Positions 25,970 through 34,584 of a DNA stretch of 64,000 nucleotides are shown here, piece after piece. The notes beneath the pieces are model-generated. The model ran no database searches, was not told the DNA's origin, and saw only the letters and a list, made by a program, of their open reading frames with translations. Source of the DNA: Aliirhizobium wenxiniae. Lineage in GTDB: Bacteria; Pseudomonadota; Alphaproteobacteria; Rhizobiales; Rhizobiaceae. The stretch lies in NCBI RefSeq assembly GCF_019511445.1, contig NZ_JAEUAN010000010.1:62001-126000 (forward strand), given 5' to 3'. Within the stretch, counting starts at the first letter, position 1. Each line of letters starts with the position of its first letter. The position numbers and the translations under genes were made by a program.

Positions 25970-26914
25970 TTATCCGCTTTGGGCAGCAAGAAAACTCTCG
26001 TAAGTCTGCTTCAGGCCAACCTTGAGCGGCCGGGCATTGTTCCAGCCGAGGCTATGCAGGCGGGTAAGGTCTGCAAGTTTGCGCGGGGTGCCATCCGGGC
26101 GCGAACGGTCGAAGGAAAGCGGACCCTCGAAACCCACCGTATCGCTGACGAGTTGAGCAAGCTCGGCGATCGAGAGCTCTTCACCCGAACCGATATTAAC
26201 CGGCAAGGCACCGGAATAGTTGCGTAGTAGGAAGATGACGGCTTCGGCGAGGTCGTCGACATGCAGGAATTCCCGAAGCGGGTTGCCGCTGCCCCAGATC
26301 GTCAGGCTTTCGGCCTTGTTCGCCTTGGCTTCATGCGCCTTGCGGATCAGCGCCGGCAGAACATGGCTTGTTTCCAGGTCGTAATTGTCGCCGGGACCGT
26401 AAAGATTGGTCGGCTGGGCCGAAATGAAATCCAGGCCCTGTTCCTGGCGATAGGCCTGGCAGAGCTTGATGCCGGCAATCTTGGCGATGGCGTACCACTC
26501 GTTGGTCTTTTCCAGCGGCCCCGTCAGCAGTGATTCTTCGCGGATCGGCTGTTCCGCATCACGCGGATAGATGCAGGTCGAACCAAGAAGCAGGAGTTTT
26601 TCCACGCCGGCCCGCGCGGCCGCCTCGATGACATTGGCTTCGATCATCAGATTGTCATAGAGGAAGGCGACCGGCGAGGCGCTGTTGGCGGCAATGCCGC
26701 CAACACGGGCCGCCGCCATGATGACGGCGTCCGGCTTCGTATCTCCCATCCACCGGCGCGTGGCCGCCTGATCGCGCAGGTCGACCTCGCTGCGTGGGAC
26801 GGTCAGCACCTCGCAGTTTTCCCCGGAGAGAAGACGCACGAGTGCAGAGCCGACCATGCCACGATGGCCGGCAATCCATATCCGTTTTCCCTCAAGCTCA
26901 AACACGGGGGCCAT
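25970..26914 (-). CDS. fcl: GDP-L-fucose synthase
   Basis: A 314-residue short-chain-dehydrogenase-fold enzyme that epimerises C3/C5 and reduces C4 of GDP-4-keto-6-deoxy-mannose. Seen: NADP-binding 'GHRGMVGSAL' at about residues 16-25, 'ARVGGIAAN', catalytic Ser and Cys in 'GSTCIYP', Tyr/Lys pair in 'EWYAIAKIAG', and the catalytic His in 'TSHVLPALIRK'. All key residues of E. coli GMER are present. Last gene of a five-gene minus-strand operon, three bases after gmd. Because a ColD-like gene is also present, a role as GDP-colitose synthase (ColC type, same family) is an alternative. Confidence 0.92.
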   Translation of the reverse strand: MAPVFELEGKRIWIAGHRGMVGSALVRLLSGENCEVLTVPRSEVDLRDQAATRRWMGDTKPDAVIMAAARVGGIAANSASPVAFLYDNLMIEANVIEAAARAGVEKLLLLGSTCIYPRDAEQPIREESLLTGPLEKTNEWYAIAKIAGIKLCQAYRQEQGLDFISAQPTNLYGPGDNYDLETSHVLPALIRKAHEAKANKAESLTIWGSGNPLREFLHVDDLAEAVIFLLRNYSGALPVNIGSGEELSIAELAQLVSDTVGFEGPLSFDRSRPDGTPRKLADLTRLHSLGWNNARPLKVGLKQTYESFLAAQSG

Positions 26915-26917
26915 CGG

Positions 26918-27994
26918 TCAGTCCTTGTCCCTCTGGTGAACCGAACTCGCATGTTCGCGAATGTCGGACTGGACCATTTCCGTAATCATCTCTTCGAGCG
27001 TCGTTGTCGCCGCCCAGCCGAGCTTCTCCTTAGCCTTGGCAGGATCACCCAGCAAGAGATCGACTTCCGTCGGACGGAAGTAACGCGGATCGACCTCGAC
27101 GAGGCAACGATCGGTGCCGCGTTCGAAACCCCGCTCCTCAACGCCTTCACCCTTCCATTCAATCTCGACACCGGCAACCTTGAAGGCCGTGCTGACGAAG
27201 TCACGCACGCTGACGGTGCGCCCGGTGGCAAGAACGTAGTCGTCCGGTTCATCCTGCTGGAGCATGCGCCACATGCCCTCGACGTAGTCACGCGCATGAC
27301 CCCAGTCACGCTTGGCGTCGAGATTGCCGAGATAAAGCCGATCCTGATCGCCGGCAGTGATTGCCGCAACGGCGCGGGTGATCTTTCTGGTCACGAAAGT
27401 TTCGCCGCGACGCGGGCTTTCATGGTTGAAGAGAATGCCGTTGGACGCATGCATGCCGTAGGATTCGCGGTAGTTGACCGTGATCCAGAAGGCATAGAGC
27501 TTGGCGACGCCATAGGGCGAGCGCGGATAGAACGGGGTTGTTTCCTTCTGCGGCGTCTCGACGACCTTGCCGTAAAGTTCGGACGTGGATGCCTGGTAGA
27601 AGCGCGTCTTCTTTTCCATGCCCAAAATGCGGATCGCTTCGAGGATACGCAATGTACCCATGCCATCAGCATTCGCGGTGTATTCCGGCGTTTCGAAGCT
27701 CACATGCACGTGGCTCTGTGCGGCAAGGTTATAGATCTCGTCCGGCTGCACTTCCTGAATGATGCGGATCAGGTTGGTGGAATCGGTCATGTCGCCGTAG
27801 TGCAAGGTAAAACGGCGATGCGACACATGCGGATCTTCATAGAGGTGATCGATGCGCCCGGAATTAAAGCTCGACGAGCGGCGCTTGATGGCATGAACTT
27901 CATAGCCCTTTGAGAGCAGAAGCTCGGCAAGGTAGGATCCGTCCTGTCCGGTAACGCCGGTTATCAATGCGCGTTTCGAAGCAGTCTTTGTCAT
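26918..27994 (-). CDS. gmd: GDP-mannose 4,6-dehydratase
   Basis: A 358-residue enzyme converting GDP-D-mannose to GDP-4-keto-6-deoxy-D-mannose. Seen: '[17 protein letters not shown]' (cofactor glycine motif) near the N-terminus, '[11 protein letters not shown]', '[13 protein letters not shown]', catalytic '[11 protein letters not shown]', '[15 protein letters not shown]' (YxxxK), '[16 protein letters not shown]' and '[13 protein letters not shown]'. Length and motifs are full and normal. It supplies the common precursor for Fcl and for the ColD-like enzyme encoded next to it. Spaced 12 bases from the upstream ColD-like gene. Confidence 0.96.
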   Translation of the reverse strand: MTKTASKRALITGVTGQDGSYLAELLLSKGYEVHAIKRRSSSFNSGRIDHLYEDPHVSHRRFTLHYGDMTDSTNLIRIIQEVQPDEIYNLAAQSHVHVSFETPEYTANADGMGTLRILEAIRILGMEKKTRFYQASTSELYGKVVETPQKETTPFYPRSPYGVAKLYAFWITVNYRESYGMHASNGILFNHESPRRGETFVTRKITRAVAAITAGDQDRLYLGNLDAKRDWGHARDYVEGMWRMLQQDEPDDYVLATGRTVSVRDFVSTAFKVAGVEIEWKGEGVEERGFERGTDRCLVEVDPRYFRPTEVDLLLGDPAKAKEKLGWAATTTLEEMITEMVQSDIREHASSVHQRDKD

Positions 27995-28006
27995 CTTCGT
28001 TATTCC

Positions 28007-29173
28007 TCAGCAGGGGCGGGCGACAGCGCCAAAGGCTTCAGCCACGCGCGCAATGTCTGCCTCGGTCAGATTATGGTGGTTGGGCAGGTAGATGCCGTAA
28101 TCATGCACCTTGTCTGCATTCGTCAGCGCGAGACGCGGGTTGTCGCGAAGCCAGAAAGGATGGCGCGCAATGTTGCCGCAGATCAGCGGCCGGCACTCGA
28201 TATCGAGCGCGTTGATATGCTTGTAGGTTTCGAGCCGGTTTTCGATGAAGGTGCCGTAAGCGAAGGAAGACAGGATCTCGGTGTCGCCCGACTGGCAGAA
28301 GAAATCCGGCAATGCCTTGCGGTAAAGCTCGAAATTGATGCGCCGACGTTCAACGATATGGTCGAGCTTTTTCAGCTGCGAACGGCCTAGGAAGGCCTGA
28401 AGATCGGTCGAGCGCAGGTTATAGCCTGCGTGGTAGAAGGTGTAGAGGTTCTTGAACTCGTCGATACCGTTCTCATCCGCCAGCGACTTGCGCAGGTCAG
28501 GTTTCAGGTCGCGGCTCCATCCGTGCGAACGCAGCGAAAGCATCAGCTGATGCAGGTCGCTATCATCGGTAACGACCATGCCGCCCTCGATGGTCGAGAT
28601 ATGGTGGCCATAGTAGAAGGAGAAGCTGCCGGCGGTGCCGATCGAGCCGAGCTTCCGGCCCTTGTAGGTAGAGCCGAGCGCCTCGCAAGAATCTTCGAGC
28701 AAGATGATGTCATAGCGCTGGCAGATGTCGCGGATCGCATCCATGTCGCCCGAGTGGCCGAGAACGTGGACGAGGATCAGCAGCGACGGCGGATCTACGC
28801 GGCAAAGATCCTCCAGATGGTTGAGATCGATCCCGAGCGAATTCGCATCGCAATCACAAAGGCGCACGTCGAAGCCCAACTGAAGAAGCGGTGAGACTGT
28901 CGTGACCCAGCTGACACCGGCGGCGATCGCCTTGTTGTTGCGCAGGCGGCCGGCTTCCTTCAGGGCTGCAATCATCAGAAGGTTGGCCGAAGAACCGGAA
29001 TTCACATAGACCGCATGGCGGCTCTTCATCCAGGTTGCGAACTCTTCCTCGAAGGCAAGTGTCTGCTCGGCCTTGGTCAGCCGATTACCGGCGAGCATCC
29101 ATGTGGAGAGCGCTTCGAGCTCATCCTGGGCAATGGTTTCTTCTGCAAGACGAATAGGACGAAGTCCGGACAT
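28007..29173 (-). CDS. ColD-like PLP enzyme, probable GDP-4-keto-6-deoxymannose 3-dehydratase
   Basis: A 388-residue member of the DegT/DnrJ/EryC1 aminotransferase fold. In ordinary sugar aminotransferases the PLP lysine sits six residues before the 'EGG' motif; here the segment is 'FYYGHHISTIEGG', so the lysine is replaced by histidine. This exchange is the hallmark of the dehydratase ColD (GDP-colitose pathway) and of RfbH-type E1 enzymes. The protein lacks the longer iron-sulfur form of RfbH and is ColD-sized. Other motifs: 'VNSGSSANLL', 'LLEDSCEALGS', 'SLRSHGWSRDLK'. Its neighbours gmd and fcl make GDP-4-keto-6-deoxymannose available, supporting C3 deoxygenation. An aminotransferase role is unlikely without the lysine. 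Confidence 0.82.
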   Translation of the reverse strand: MSGLRPIRLAEETIAQDELEALSTWMLAGNRLTKAEQTLAFEEEFATWMKSRHAVYVNSGSSANLLMIAALKEAGRLRNNKAIAAGVSWVTTVSPLLQLGFDVRLCDCDANSLGIDLNHLEDLCRVDPPSLLILVHVLGHSGDMDAIRDICQRYDIILLEDSCEALGSTYKGRKLGSIGTAGSFSFYYGHHISTIEGGMVVTDDSDLHQLMLSLRSHGWSRDLKPDLRKSLADENGIDEFKNLYTFYHAGYNLRSTDLQAFLGRSQLKKLDHIVERRRINFELYRKALPDFFCQSGDTEILSSFAYGTFIENRLETYKHINALDIECRPLICGNIARHPFWLRDNPRLALTNADKVHDYGIYLPNHHNLTEADIARVAEAFGAVARPC

Positions 29174-29955
29174 CAGGATGTCTCCCTCATGCGCACTGCG
29201 CGCATCACTTTCATTTCCATGTAATAGCGGGTGACTTCCGCATAGGCGGCGCGCAGCTTCTTGGTCTTCTCTCCAGACGCAAAAGCATCGATGGTGATGG
29301 AGCCTTCATGGGCACGGAAGAAGGCGAGCGGTTCGCGAACGAAGCCGACTTTCGGGTAGCGCAGCATCGAAAGCAGCGTCACAAACGCATCGGGGCCAAC
29401 ACCACGGTATTCATTGGTCTGCAACGGCAGGCGCCCCTGGTAGAGTGCATCGAGCAGGATCTGTCGACGATAGACAGCTGCGCCGGGAGAGATCAGGGAA
29501 GCGAGGATCTGCTTCTCCACCGCCTCGACGGGGAATGTACCGGTCGAGGGCAGCCATTCGACGAACTGGCGCAGCTTGGTCGGAAGGCCCGGGCCATCCA
29601 CCACATCAGCGCCGCTGAATGCAAACCCGGTGCTCTCGTCGATAACGGAAAGGCAGGCTTCGATGAAGTTCGGGGCGATCCAGTCGTCGTCATACTGTAG
29701 ATGAACAAAGTCGCCCTTGGCGTGCAGCACGCCTTCCAGCCAGCAGAAATGCGGGCCGAAGTCACGCTCGCGGCGAATGTAGAGAATGCGGTCGCCATAA
29801 GCCTCGGCCACTTTCGGCGTTTCGTCCGTCGATCCGTGATCGACGACGATAACCTCGACGGGGCTCGTCTGGTTTAACGAACTCTCGATGGCTAACGGCA
29901 ACATGCCGGCGCGATTGAAGGTTGGAATAACGATGGAAACAGTCTCAGACATCAA
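29173..29955 (-). CDS. Family 2 glycosyltransferase
   Basis: A 260-residue GT-A fold enzyme: 'VSIVIPTFNRAGMLPLAI' at the N-terminus, 'VIVVDHGSTDET' (the usual D-x-S/G-S), and the metal/nucleotide motif in 'HLQYDDDW' near residue 92. No membrane segment, so it acts at the cytoplasmic face on a lipid-linked or growing polysaccharide acceptor. It overlaps the ColD-like gene by one base (TGATG) and the upstream reductase gene by 11 bases, so it probably transfers the deoxysugar made by its neighbours. Donor and acceptor are not readable from sequence. Confidence 0.88.
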   Translation of the reverse strand: MMSETVSIVIPTFNRAGMLPLAIESSLNQTSPVEVIVVDHGSTDETPKVAEAYGDRILYIRRERDFGPHFCWLEGVLHAKGDFVHLQYDDDWIAPNFIEACLSVIDESTGFAFSGADVVDGPGLPTKLRQFVEWLPSTGTFPVEAVEKQILASLISPGAAVYRRQILLDALYQGRLPLQTNEYRGVGPDAFVTLLSMLRYPKVGFVREPLAFFRAHEGSITIDAFASGEKTKKLRAAYAEVTRYYMEMKVMRAVRMRETS

Positions 29956-30736
29956 GGTCTCCTAGGATCTGTCTAAGCCGCGAAATATTGGCGATCAGAG
30001 TATCGGCAGTGCCGGTGGCGCGGATTTCGAGAGGCTGTGGGCTCAAGCCCTGAACGAAATCTCGGATTGTCGTGCCATTGCCGGAGGCAATATTGACGGG
30101 GCCAGTGGCGTCGGAAAGGGCGAGGCGAACGACGTATTCCGCCGCTTTTTCGGCGGCCAGGAAATCACGGATGCTATTGCCGCCCGGTAGCTCGAAAGGC
30201 TGCGTCAGGTCTTCACCGGCCAGCCGCCGCTCGATCGAGGGGCGCAGGAAAGAGCCGGTCTGGGCCGGATCGTGGATCGAGAACAGCCGTGTCGCGAGAA
30301 AAGCCCGGCCGGTGGCCTCGCATATGTCGGCGGCGGCGCTCTCGGCTTGCCATTTCGTGCGACCGTAAAGCGATGACGGGGCTTTCTCCGCATCCTCGGC
30401 AATCGGTTCGGCTGATGGTGCGTAGACGTGGCTCGACGAGCAGAACAGGAAAGAAGCGCGGCTTCCCTCCAATGCGGAAAGGAGGTTGATCGTGCCGCCG
30501 ACATTGACCGCATAGGCGCGCGCCGGATCGGCCTTGACCGAAGCAACGGGTACCAGAGCGGCAAGATGAATGACTTTGTCGATGGGAGGAAATGCCGCAA
30601 CCTGCGCCCGCACGTCATCCGGCTGGGTCAGATCGGTGCTGTTGACGATTACCTCGGCATACGGCGCCAGATCCGTGAGATGCCTGACGACATGCCGCCC
30701 CAGAATGCCGCCTGCCCCGGTTATCAGGACACGCAT
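29945..30736 (-). CDS. NAD(P)-dependent sugar epimerase/reductase
   Basis: A 263-residue extended short-chain dehydrogenase: 'MRVLITGAGGILGRHV' (GxxGxxG), 'KVIHLAALVPVAS', catalytic Ser in 'CSSSHVYAP' and 'YGRTK' (YxxxK), 'GPVNIASGNG' near the C-terminus. Shorter than typical epimerases (about 310-330). It is the first gene of the operon with a GT2, the ColD-like enzyme, gmd and fcl, so it may be the C4 reductase finishing a GDP-3,6-dideoxyhexose. The start was placed directly before the Rossmann motif; the ribosome site there is poor and a longer frame (to 30889) exists but adds residues unlike the family. Confidence 0.82.
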   Translation of the reverse strand: MRVLITGAGGILGRHVVRHLTDLAPYAEVIVNSTDLTQPDDVRAQVAAFPPIDKVIHLAALVPVASVKADPARAYAVNVGGTINLLSALEGSRASFLFCSSSHVYAPSAEPIAEDAEKAPSSLYGRTKWQAESAAADICEATGRAFLATRLFSIHDPAQTGSFLRPSIERRLAGEDLTQPFELPGGNSIRDFLAAEKAAEYVVRLALSDATGPVNIASGNGTTIRDFVQGLSPQPLEIRATGTADTLIANISRLRQILGDLDV

Positions 30737-31027
30737 TGGTGATACCACTTGCGGACCGATTGCCCCATGGGAACCGATCGGCGATGCGAGAAGAGGCCGA
30801 ACGTCTGCTGCATGCAATACCCTTGTTATGCGTGACGAAGGGCTTCGCAGCGCAGACAATACACCTATTTGGCAGGTGCGAACGCTCACCGTTCCGCCCC
30901 TCGGGAAACGTGGTCAATGGCAATTGACGCGAACGCCCGACGCATGCCATGCCTCGATAACCATCATTGATCGGCATCAATGACCATTGTGCCATGCGCG
31001 AACCTTACGGCGAAGGAATTCCCCAAT

Positions 31028-31840
31028 ATGCATTATACCAAGGTGAGGACGCAGAGCGATTTCGAGGGCGCTCTGGTTACCGTCTATTGCGCGGTCTGGC
31101 ATCGCCAGCAGAACAAGCTCGACCTGCTGAAGTCTCATTACATCAACCTTCGCAGCCAGAGCATCGGTGTACGCATTCTCTACATTTTCGACAATGGTGA
31201 CACGCCGCCGGATTGGCTCGATGCGGATTGCTACGTGTTTTCAGGGCCGCTTTCGATTTATGAGGCATGGGCGGCTGCCGTGGCGCTCAACAAATCGTTC
31301 TATGTCATGAACCTCAATCTCGACGACCGTCTGGCCACCAATGCGGTGGAAATGATGGTCGGTGCGTCCTGCGCCTCGTCTGCGGCACTCGTCGGCGGCG
31401 AATGGCTGATCTGCTTCGATCAATCGCATCTGGACCAGGCGTTCAAGGCGCCGCTCCTCATGGCATCGGAATTCGTGCCCGCCTGGCCGCCGAAACCGCA
31501 TCCGCGCCTGAGACTCGGTTCCGGCACAGGTGAACGCGGCACCTTCGGTCCCGCGACGCTCTGGCATGCTGCAGCGGTCGGAAAATACTATCCGAGCTAC
31601 TTCAACGACGGATCGATCATCCGGTCGATTGGCGACACGCTGTTCTGGACCGCCCTACAAAAGCGGAACCTGAAGATGGTGCGTCTACCGATACTCATCG
31701 GCAAATATTACTCCTCACCGACAGAACAGGCCGAATTCCGCGCGAACGAGGATCAGGAGCTTCTCACCCGTCACGGTGTTTCGAAGATTTCTTTTGCCGA
31801 TCGTATCGTCAGCGGCGAAGTGCCTGAGTTGGCGGGCTAG
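31028..31840 (+). CDS. Unrecognised protein, possible GT-A glycosyltransferase
   Basis: A 270-residue soluble protein that I cannot place firmly. Features suggesting a GT-A glycosyltransferase: an early beta strand 'ALVTVYCAVWHRQQNKLDLL', 'GVRILYIFDNGD' and 'YVMNLNLDDRLATNAVEMM', where LDDR could be the metal-binding motif. A later 'GTFGPATLWHAAAVGKYYP' also resembles acceptor-side regions of such enzymes. It is transcribed divergently from the deoxysugar operon, 291 bases away, which fits a surface-polysaccharide role. The start chosen has AAGGA ten bases upstream; an alternative ATG lies at 30980. Followed by palindromic repeats. Confidence 0.6.
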   Translation: MHYTKVRTQSDFEGALVTVYCAVWHRQQNKLDLLKSHYINLRSQSIGVRILYIFDNGDTPPDWLDADCYVFSGPLSIYEAWAAAVALNKSFYVMNLNLDDRLATNAVEMMVGASCASSAALVGGEWLICFDQSHLDQAFKAPLLMASEFVPAWPPKPHPRLRLGSGTGERGTFGPATLWHAAAVGKYYPSYFNDGSIIRSIGDTLFWTALQKRNLKMVRLPILIGKYYSSPTEQAEFRANEDQELLTRHGVSKISFADRIVSGEVPELAG

Positions 31841-31888
31841 AGCAATTCCAGCAAAAGTGGGAACCGGTTTTGCATCCGGAATTGCGCT
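31841..31888. repeat. Rhizobial palindromic intergenic element, copy 1
   Basis: Outer arms AGCAATTCC / GGAATTGCGCT with a nested GCAAAA / TTTTGC pair around GTGGGAACCGG. This sequence type is familiar as a short dispersed palindrome in Rhizobium and Agrobacterium intergenic regions. It starts directly after the preceding stop codon and may act as a transcript 3' hairpin. Confidence 0.75.
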
Positions 31889-31901
31889 GAAATAAAGAGA
31901 T

Positions 31902-31940
31902 AGAGCAGTTTCGCGTTTCGAAGAAAGGCGGAAATGCTCT
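31902..31940. repeat. Rhizobial palindromic intergenic element, copy 2
   Basis: AGAGCA-g-TTTC at the left and GGAAA-TGCTCT at the right bracket a GCGTTTCGAAG core. It is a companion form of the element at 31841, placed in tandem 13 bases away. Confidence 0.7.
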
Positions 31941-31966
31941 GGAATATTTCGTGAAAGCGTAGAGAT

Positions 31967-32003
31967 GAACGATGCCCGCGACTATGGTGTGTGGGCATCG
32001 TTC
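31967..32003 (-). terminator. Long hairpin at the end of the FAH-led operon
   Basis: Perfect 11-bp inverted repeat GAACGATGCCC / GGGCATCGTTC with a 15-base loop, 17 bases past the minus-strand stop at 32020. The following minus-strand bases are only weakly T-rich, so Rho-independent termination is possible but not certain. Confidence 0.5.
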
Positions 32004-32019
32004 GTTGAGGCGCCGAATC

Positions 32020-32856
32020 TTACCGCACCGTTTGACGCTGCTCGCCCAGGCCATCGATGCCGAGCGTCATCACGTCGCCGCGTTTCAGGTAGGTCGGCGG
32101 TTTCATGCCCATGCCGACGCCGGGCGGTGTGCCTGTCGTGATGATATCGCCGGGTTCCAGCCGCATGAAGCGGGACAGGTAGGAAACGATATGGGCGAGC
32201 GAGAAAATCATCGAGCTTGTCGAGCCGGTCTGTCGGCGTTCGCCGTTGACGTCGAGCCAGAGGCCGAGGTTCTGGACATCGGCGATTTCGTCGCGGGTGA
32301 CGAGCCACGGGCCGACGGGGCCATAGGTCGGCAGGCTCTTGCCCTTGATCCACTGACCGCCGCGCTCGATCTGATAGGATCGTTCGGACACGTCGTTGCA
32401 GATACAGAAGCCCGCCACATGGTCGAGCGCATCCGCCTCGGAGACGTTGAAGGCAGCAGTGCCGATCACCATCGCGATCTCCACTTCCCAGTCAGATTTC
32501 TCCGATCCTTGCGGCATCACGACATCATCGGTCGGACCGGATATGGAGGAGGGGGCCTTGCTGAAGACGACCGGTTCGCTCGGGATCGGCATGTTGGATT
32601 CATGCGCGTGATCGACATAGTTCAGGCCGATCGCGATGAAATGGCCGGGTTTGGCGACGCAGGAACCGAGCCGCACGCCATCGTTCACGACAGGCAAGGT
32701 GGAAAGGTCGGCGCCGCGTATCCGCTCAAGGCTTGCCGGCGACAGCGCCGCGCCGGCAAAATCCGCAACAAGGCTGCTTACGTCGCGAATGCGGCCTTCA
32801 CCATCGAGAATGCCAGGGCGCTCCGCGCCCGGCGCGCCATAACGAACCAGTTTCAT
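32020..32856 (-). CDS. Fumarylacetoacetate hydrolase (FAH) family protein
   Basis: A 278-residue FAH-family enzyme acting on a 2-oxo or 2,4-dioxo acid. Seen: 'IAIGLNYVDHAHESN', 'PVVFSKAPSSI', metal-binding 'DWEVEIAMVIG' (ExE), 'FCICNDVSERSYQ', 'WIKGKSLPTYGPVGPWL' and 'DIITTGTPPGVGMGMKPP'. This is the group often labelled ureidoglycolate lyase but including 2,4-diketo-3-deoxy-L-fuconate hydrolase. Placed downstream of an amino-acid-type importer and linked to an altronate-dehydratase-family gene, a role in cleaving a ketodeoxy sugar acid is more likely than allantoin breakdown. Last gene of a five-gene minus-strand run. ATG follows AGGAGA. Confidence 0.88.
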   Translation of the reverse strand: MKLVRYGAPGAERPGILDGEGRIRDVSSLVADFAGAALSPASLERIRGADLSTLPVVNDGVRLGSCVAKPGHFIAIGLNYVDHAHESNMPIPSEPVVFSKAPSSISGPTDDVVMPQGSEKSDWEVEIAMVIGTAAFNVSEADALDHVAGFCICNDVSERSYQIERGGQWIKGKSLPTYGPVGPWLVTRDEIADVQNLGLWLDVNGERRQTGSTSSMIFSLAHIVSYLSRFMRLEPGDIITTGTPPGVGMGMKPPTYLKRGDVMTLGIDGLGEQRQTVR

Positions 32857-32932
32857 AGTCTCTCCTGAAATGTAAGGGATTGGAGACAGGCCGCCCCGCT
32901 GCCTGTTTTAGATGATCGGCGGCCTGTCAGGC

Positions 32933-33745
32933 TCACTGGTTGAGCATTTTCTCCGGCAGCGACTGCTTGAAGTAATGTTCATAAATCTTGTTCAGCTCGC
33001 CGTTCTTCAGATTGGCAGTGATCCATTCATTGACCCAGGCTTCGAGCTCCGGTGCCTTCTGGCGCATGCCGATAGCCATGGGGTAGGCCGCAAGCTCGAC
33101 CTTGATTGCAAGGTCGCGGTTCGGATTCTGGTCGGCGACGGCCTGAGCAGTGGAAAGCGCTGCCGACATGTAATCCTGCTGACCGGTGCCGACCGCGGTG
33201 TTTGTCGTGGCCTCGTCCTCGTAACGGACGATATTGGCACTCACGCCCTTTTCCTTGGCGGCCTTGGTCAGCTCGATATCGGCCGTCGTGCCGCGGGCGA
33301 CCGCGACGCTCTTGCCGTCAAGGCCCGAGGCGTCCCTCAGCTCTTCAGCCTGGGGGCCGAGAATCACAACCGGGATGACGCCATAGGGTTTGGAGAAGGA
33401 GATGACCTTCTTGCGCTCCTCGGTGATCGAGAAGGAGGCAATGACGAGATCGACCTTGTTGGAAATGAGGAACGGCACGCGGTTTGCGCCCGACACCGGC
33501 ACCACTTCGAGCGTGACGCCAAGATCCTTTGCCAGCAATTTGGCCGTATCGATATCGAGGCCGGTCTGCTGCGCCTTGTCGTCCAGCATGCCGTAAGGCG
33601 GATGGCCGACATCGACGGCGATCTGGATGCGACCGCGCTGCTTGATGGTTTCGAGTGCGTTGGCGAATGCTCCTCCAGCACCGCCGAACAGCATGGTCAT
33701 GGCAAGGCCGCAGGACAGGGCGCGGCGAGACAGTTTGATATTCAT
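32933..33745 (-). CDS. Polar amino-acid-type ABC transporter binding protein
   Basis: A 270-residue family 3 solute-binding protein (PBPb). Signal peptide about 1-28 with a twin Arg near the start ('KLSRRALSC') and 'GAFA' cleavage region. Mature part: 'IQIAVDVGHPPYG', 'GLDIDTAKLLAKDLGV', 'DLVIASFSITEERKKVISFSKPY' and 'VAVARGTTADIEL'. The Arg of the carboxylate-binding site expected around 'SITEERKK' is present. It serves the two permeases and ATPase upstream. The linked dehydratase and FAH genes suggest that the ligand may be an acidic sugar derivative instead of an amino acid (inference). Confidence 0.9.
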   Translation of the reverse strand: MNIKLSRRALSCGLAMTMLFGGAGGAFANALETIKQRGRIQIAVDVGHPPYGMLDDKAQQTGLDIDTAKLLAKDLGVTLEVVPVSGANRVPFLISNKVDLVIASFSITEERKKVISFSKPYGVIPVVILGPQAEELRDASGLDGKSVAVARGTTADIELTKAAKEKGVSANIVRYEDEATTNTAVGTGQQDYMSAALSTAQAVADQNPNRDLAIKVELAAYPMAIGMRQKAPELEAWVNEWITANLKNGELNKIYEHYFKQSLPEKMLNQ

Positions 33746-33801
33746 GCTTTCTCCTCCTCCATCCGCCGTCCCATGACGGCGGCAAAATCATTGCCGATCC
33801 G

Positions 33802-34584
33802 TCACAGCCCGCTACCGACGAACTGCCTGAGCTCTACCGTCTGCGGGTCATCGAGCATCGTGCCCTTGCCGGCCTCCCAGACGCGGCCCTGATGCATGTA
33901 GACGACGAGATCGGCGACCTGCCGGGCAAACGCCATTTCGTGGGTGACGAGCACCATGGTCATGCCGCCGGCGGCAAGCTTGCCGATGACTCTCAGCACT
34001 TCTCCGGTGAGTTCCGGATCGAGCGCCGAGGTCACTTCGTCGAACAGCATCAGTTTCGGCCGCATGGCGAGCGAACGGGCGATCGCGACACGTTGCTGCT
34101 GCCCGCCGGAGAGTTGTTCGGGATAGCTTGATGCCTTGTCCGACAACCCGACCTGCTCTAGCACTTCGGCAGCCAAAGCGTGGCTTTCGGCAGCGTCGAG
34201 ACCGTTCACCTTTCTCGGTGCGAGCGTGACGTTCTGTTCGACCGTCAGGTGCGGGAAAAGGTTGTAGCTCTGGAAGACGATACCGACTTCCTTGCGCAGT
34301 TCCCGCAATTCGAAATCGCGGGCGCGCAGATTGCGGCCGCAGACGGTCAGCTCTCCGCCATTGATCTTTTCCAGCCCGTTGATGCAACGCAGCGCCGTGC
34401 TCTTGCCCGATCCGCTTCGGCCGATCAATGCCGCGACCTGGCCGGGCATGACATCGAGGTCGATGCCTTTCAGCACTTCCAGCGCGCCAAAACTCTTGCG
34501 AACATCGCGAAACGAGACCATCGGCTGGGTGCCGTCTTGCGGAGCGACCGGGGTGTGGACGGAATTCATCGAAATGACGGTCAT
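33802..34584 (-). CDS. Polar amino-acid-type ABC transporter ATP-binding protein
   Basis: A 260-residue GlnQ/HisP-type ATPase: Walker A 'GRSGSGKSTALRCINGLE', Q-loop 'IVFQSYNLFPHLTV', signature 'LSGGQQQRVAIARSL', Walker B 'LMLFDEVTSALDPEL', switch His in 'LVTHEMAFARQVAD'. About 25 extra N-terminal residues precede the first strand 'VSFRDVRKSFG'. The start at ATG after AGGAGA overlaps the upstream permease stop by four bases. The frame open further upstream is not coding. Energises the 34581-35961 permeases. Confidence 0.94.
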   Translation of the reverse strand: MTVISMNSVHTPVAPQDGTQPMVSFRDVRKSFGALEVLKGIDLDVMPGQVAALIGRSGSGKSTALRCINGLEKINGGELTVCGRNLRARDFELRELRKEVGIVFQSYNLFPHLTVEQNVTLAPRKVNGLDAAESHALAAEVLEQVGLSDKASSYPEQLSGGQQQRVAIARSLAMRPKLMLFDEVTSALDPELTGEVLRVIGKLAAGGMTMVLVTHEMAFARQVADLVVYMHQGRVWEAGKGTMLDDPQTVELRQFVGSGL

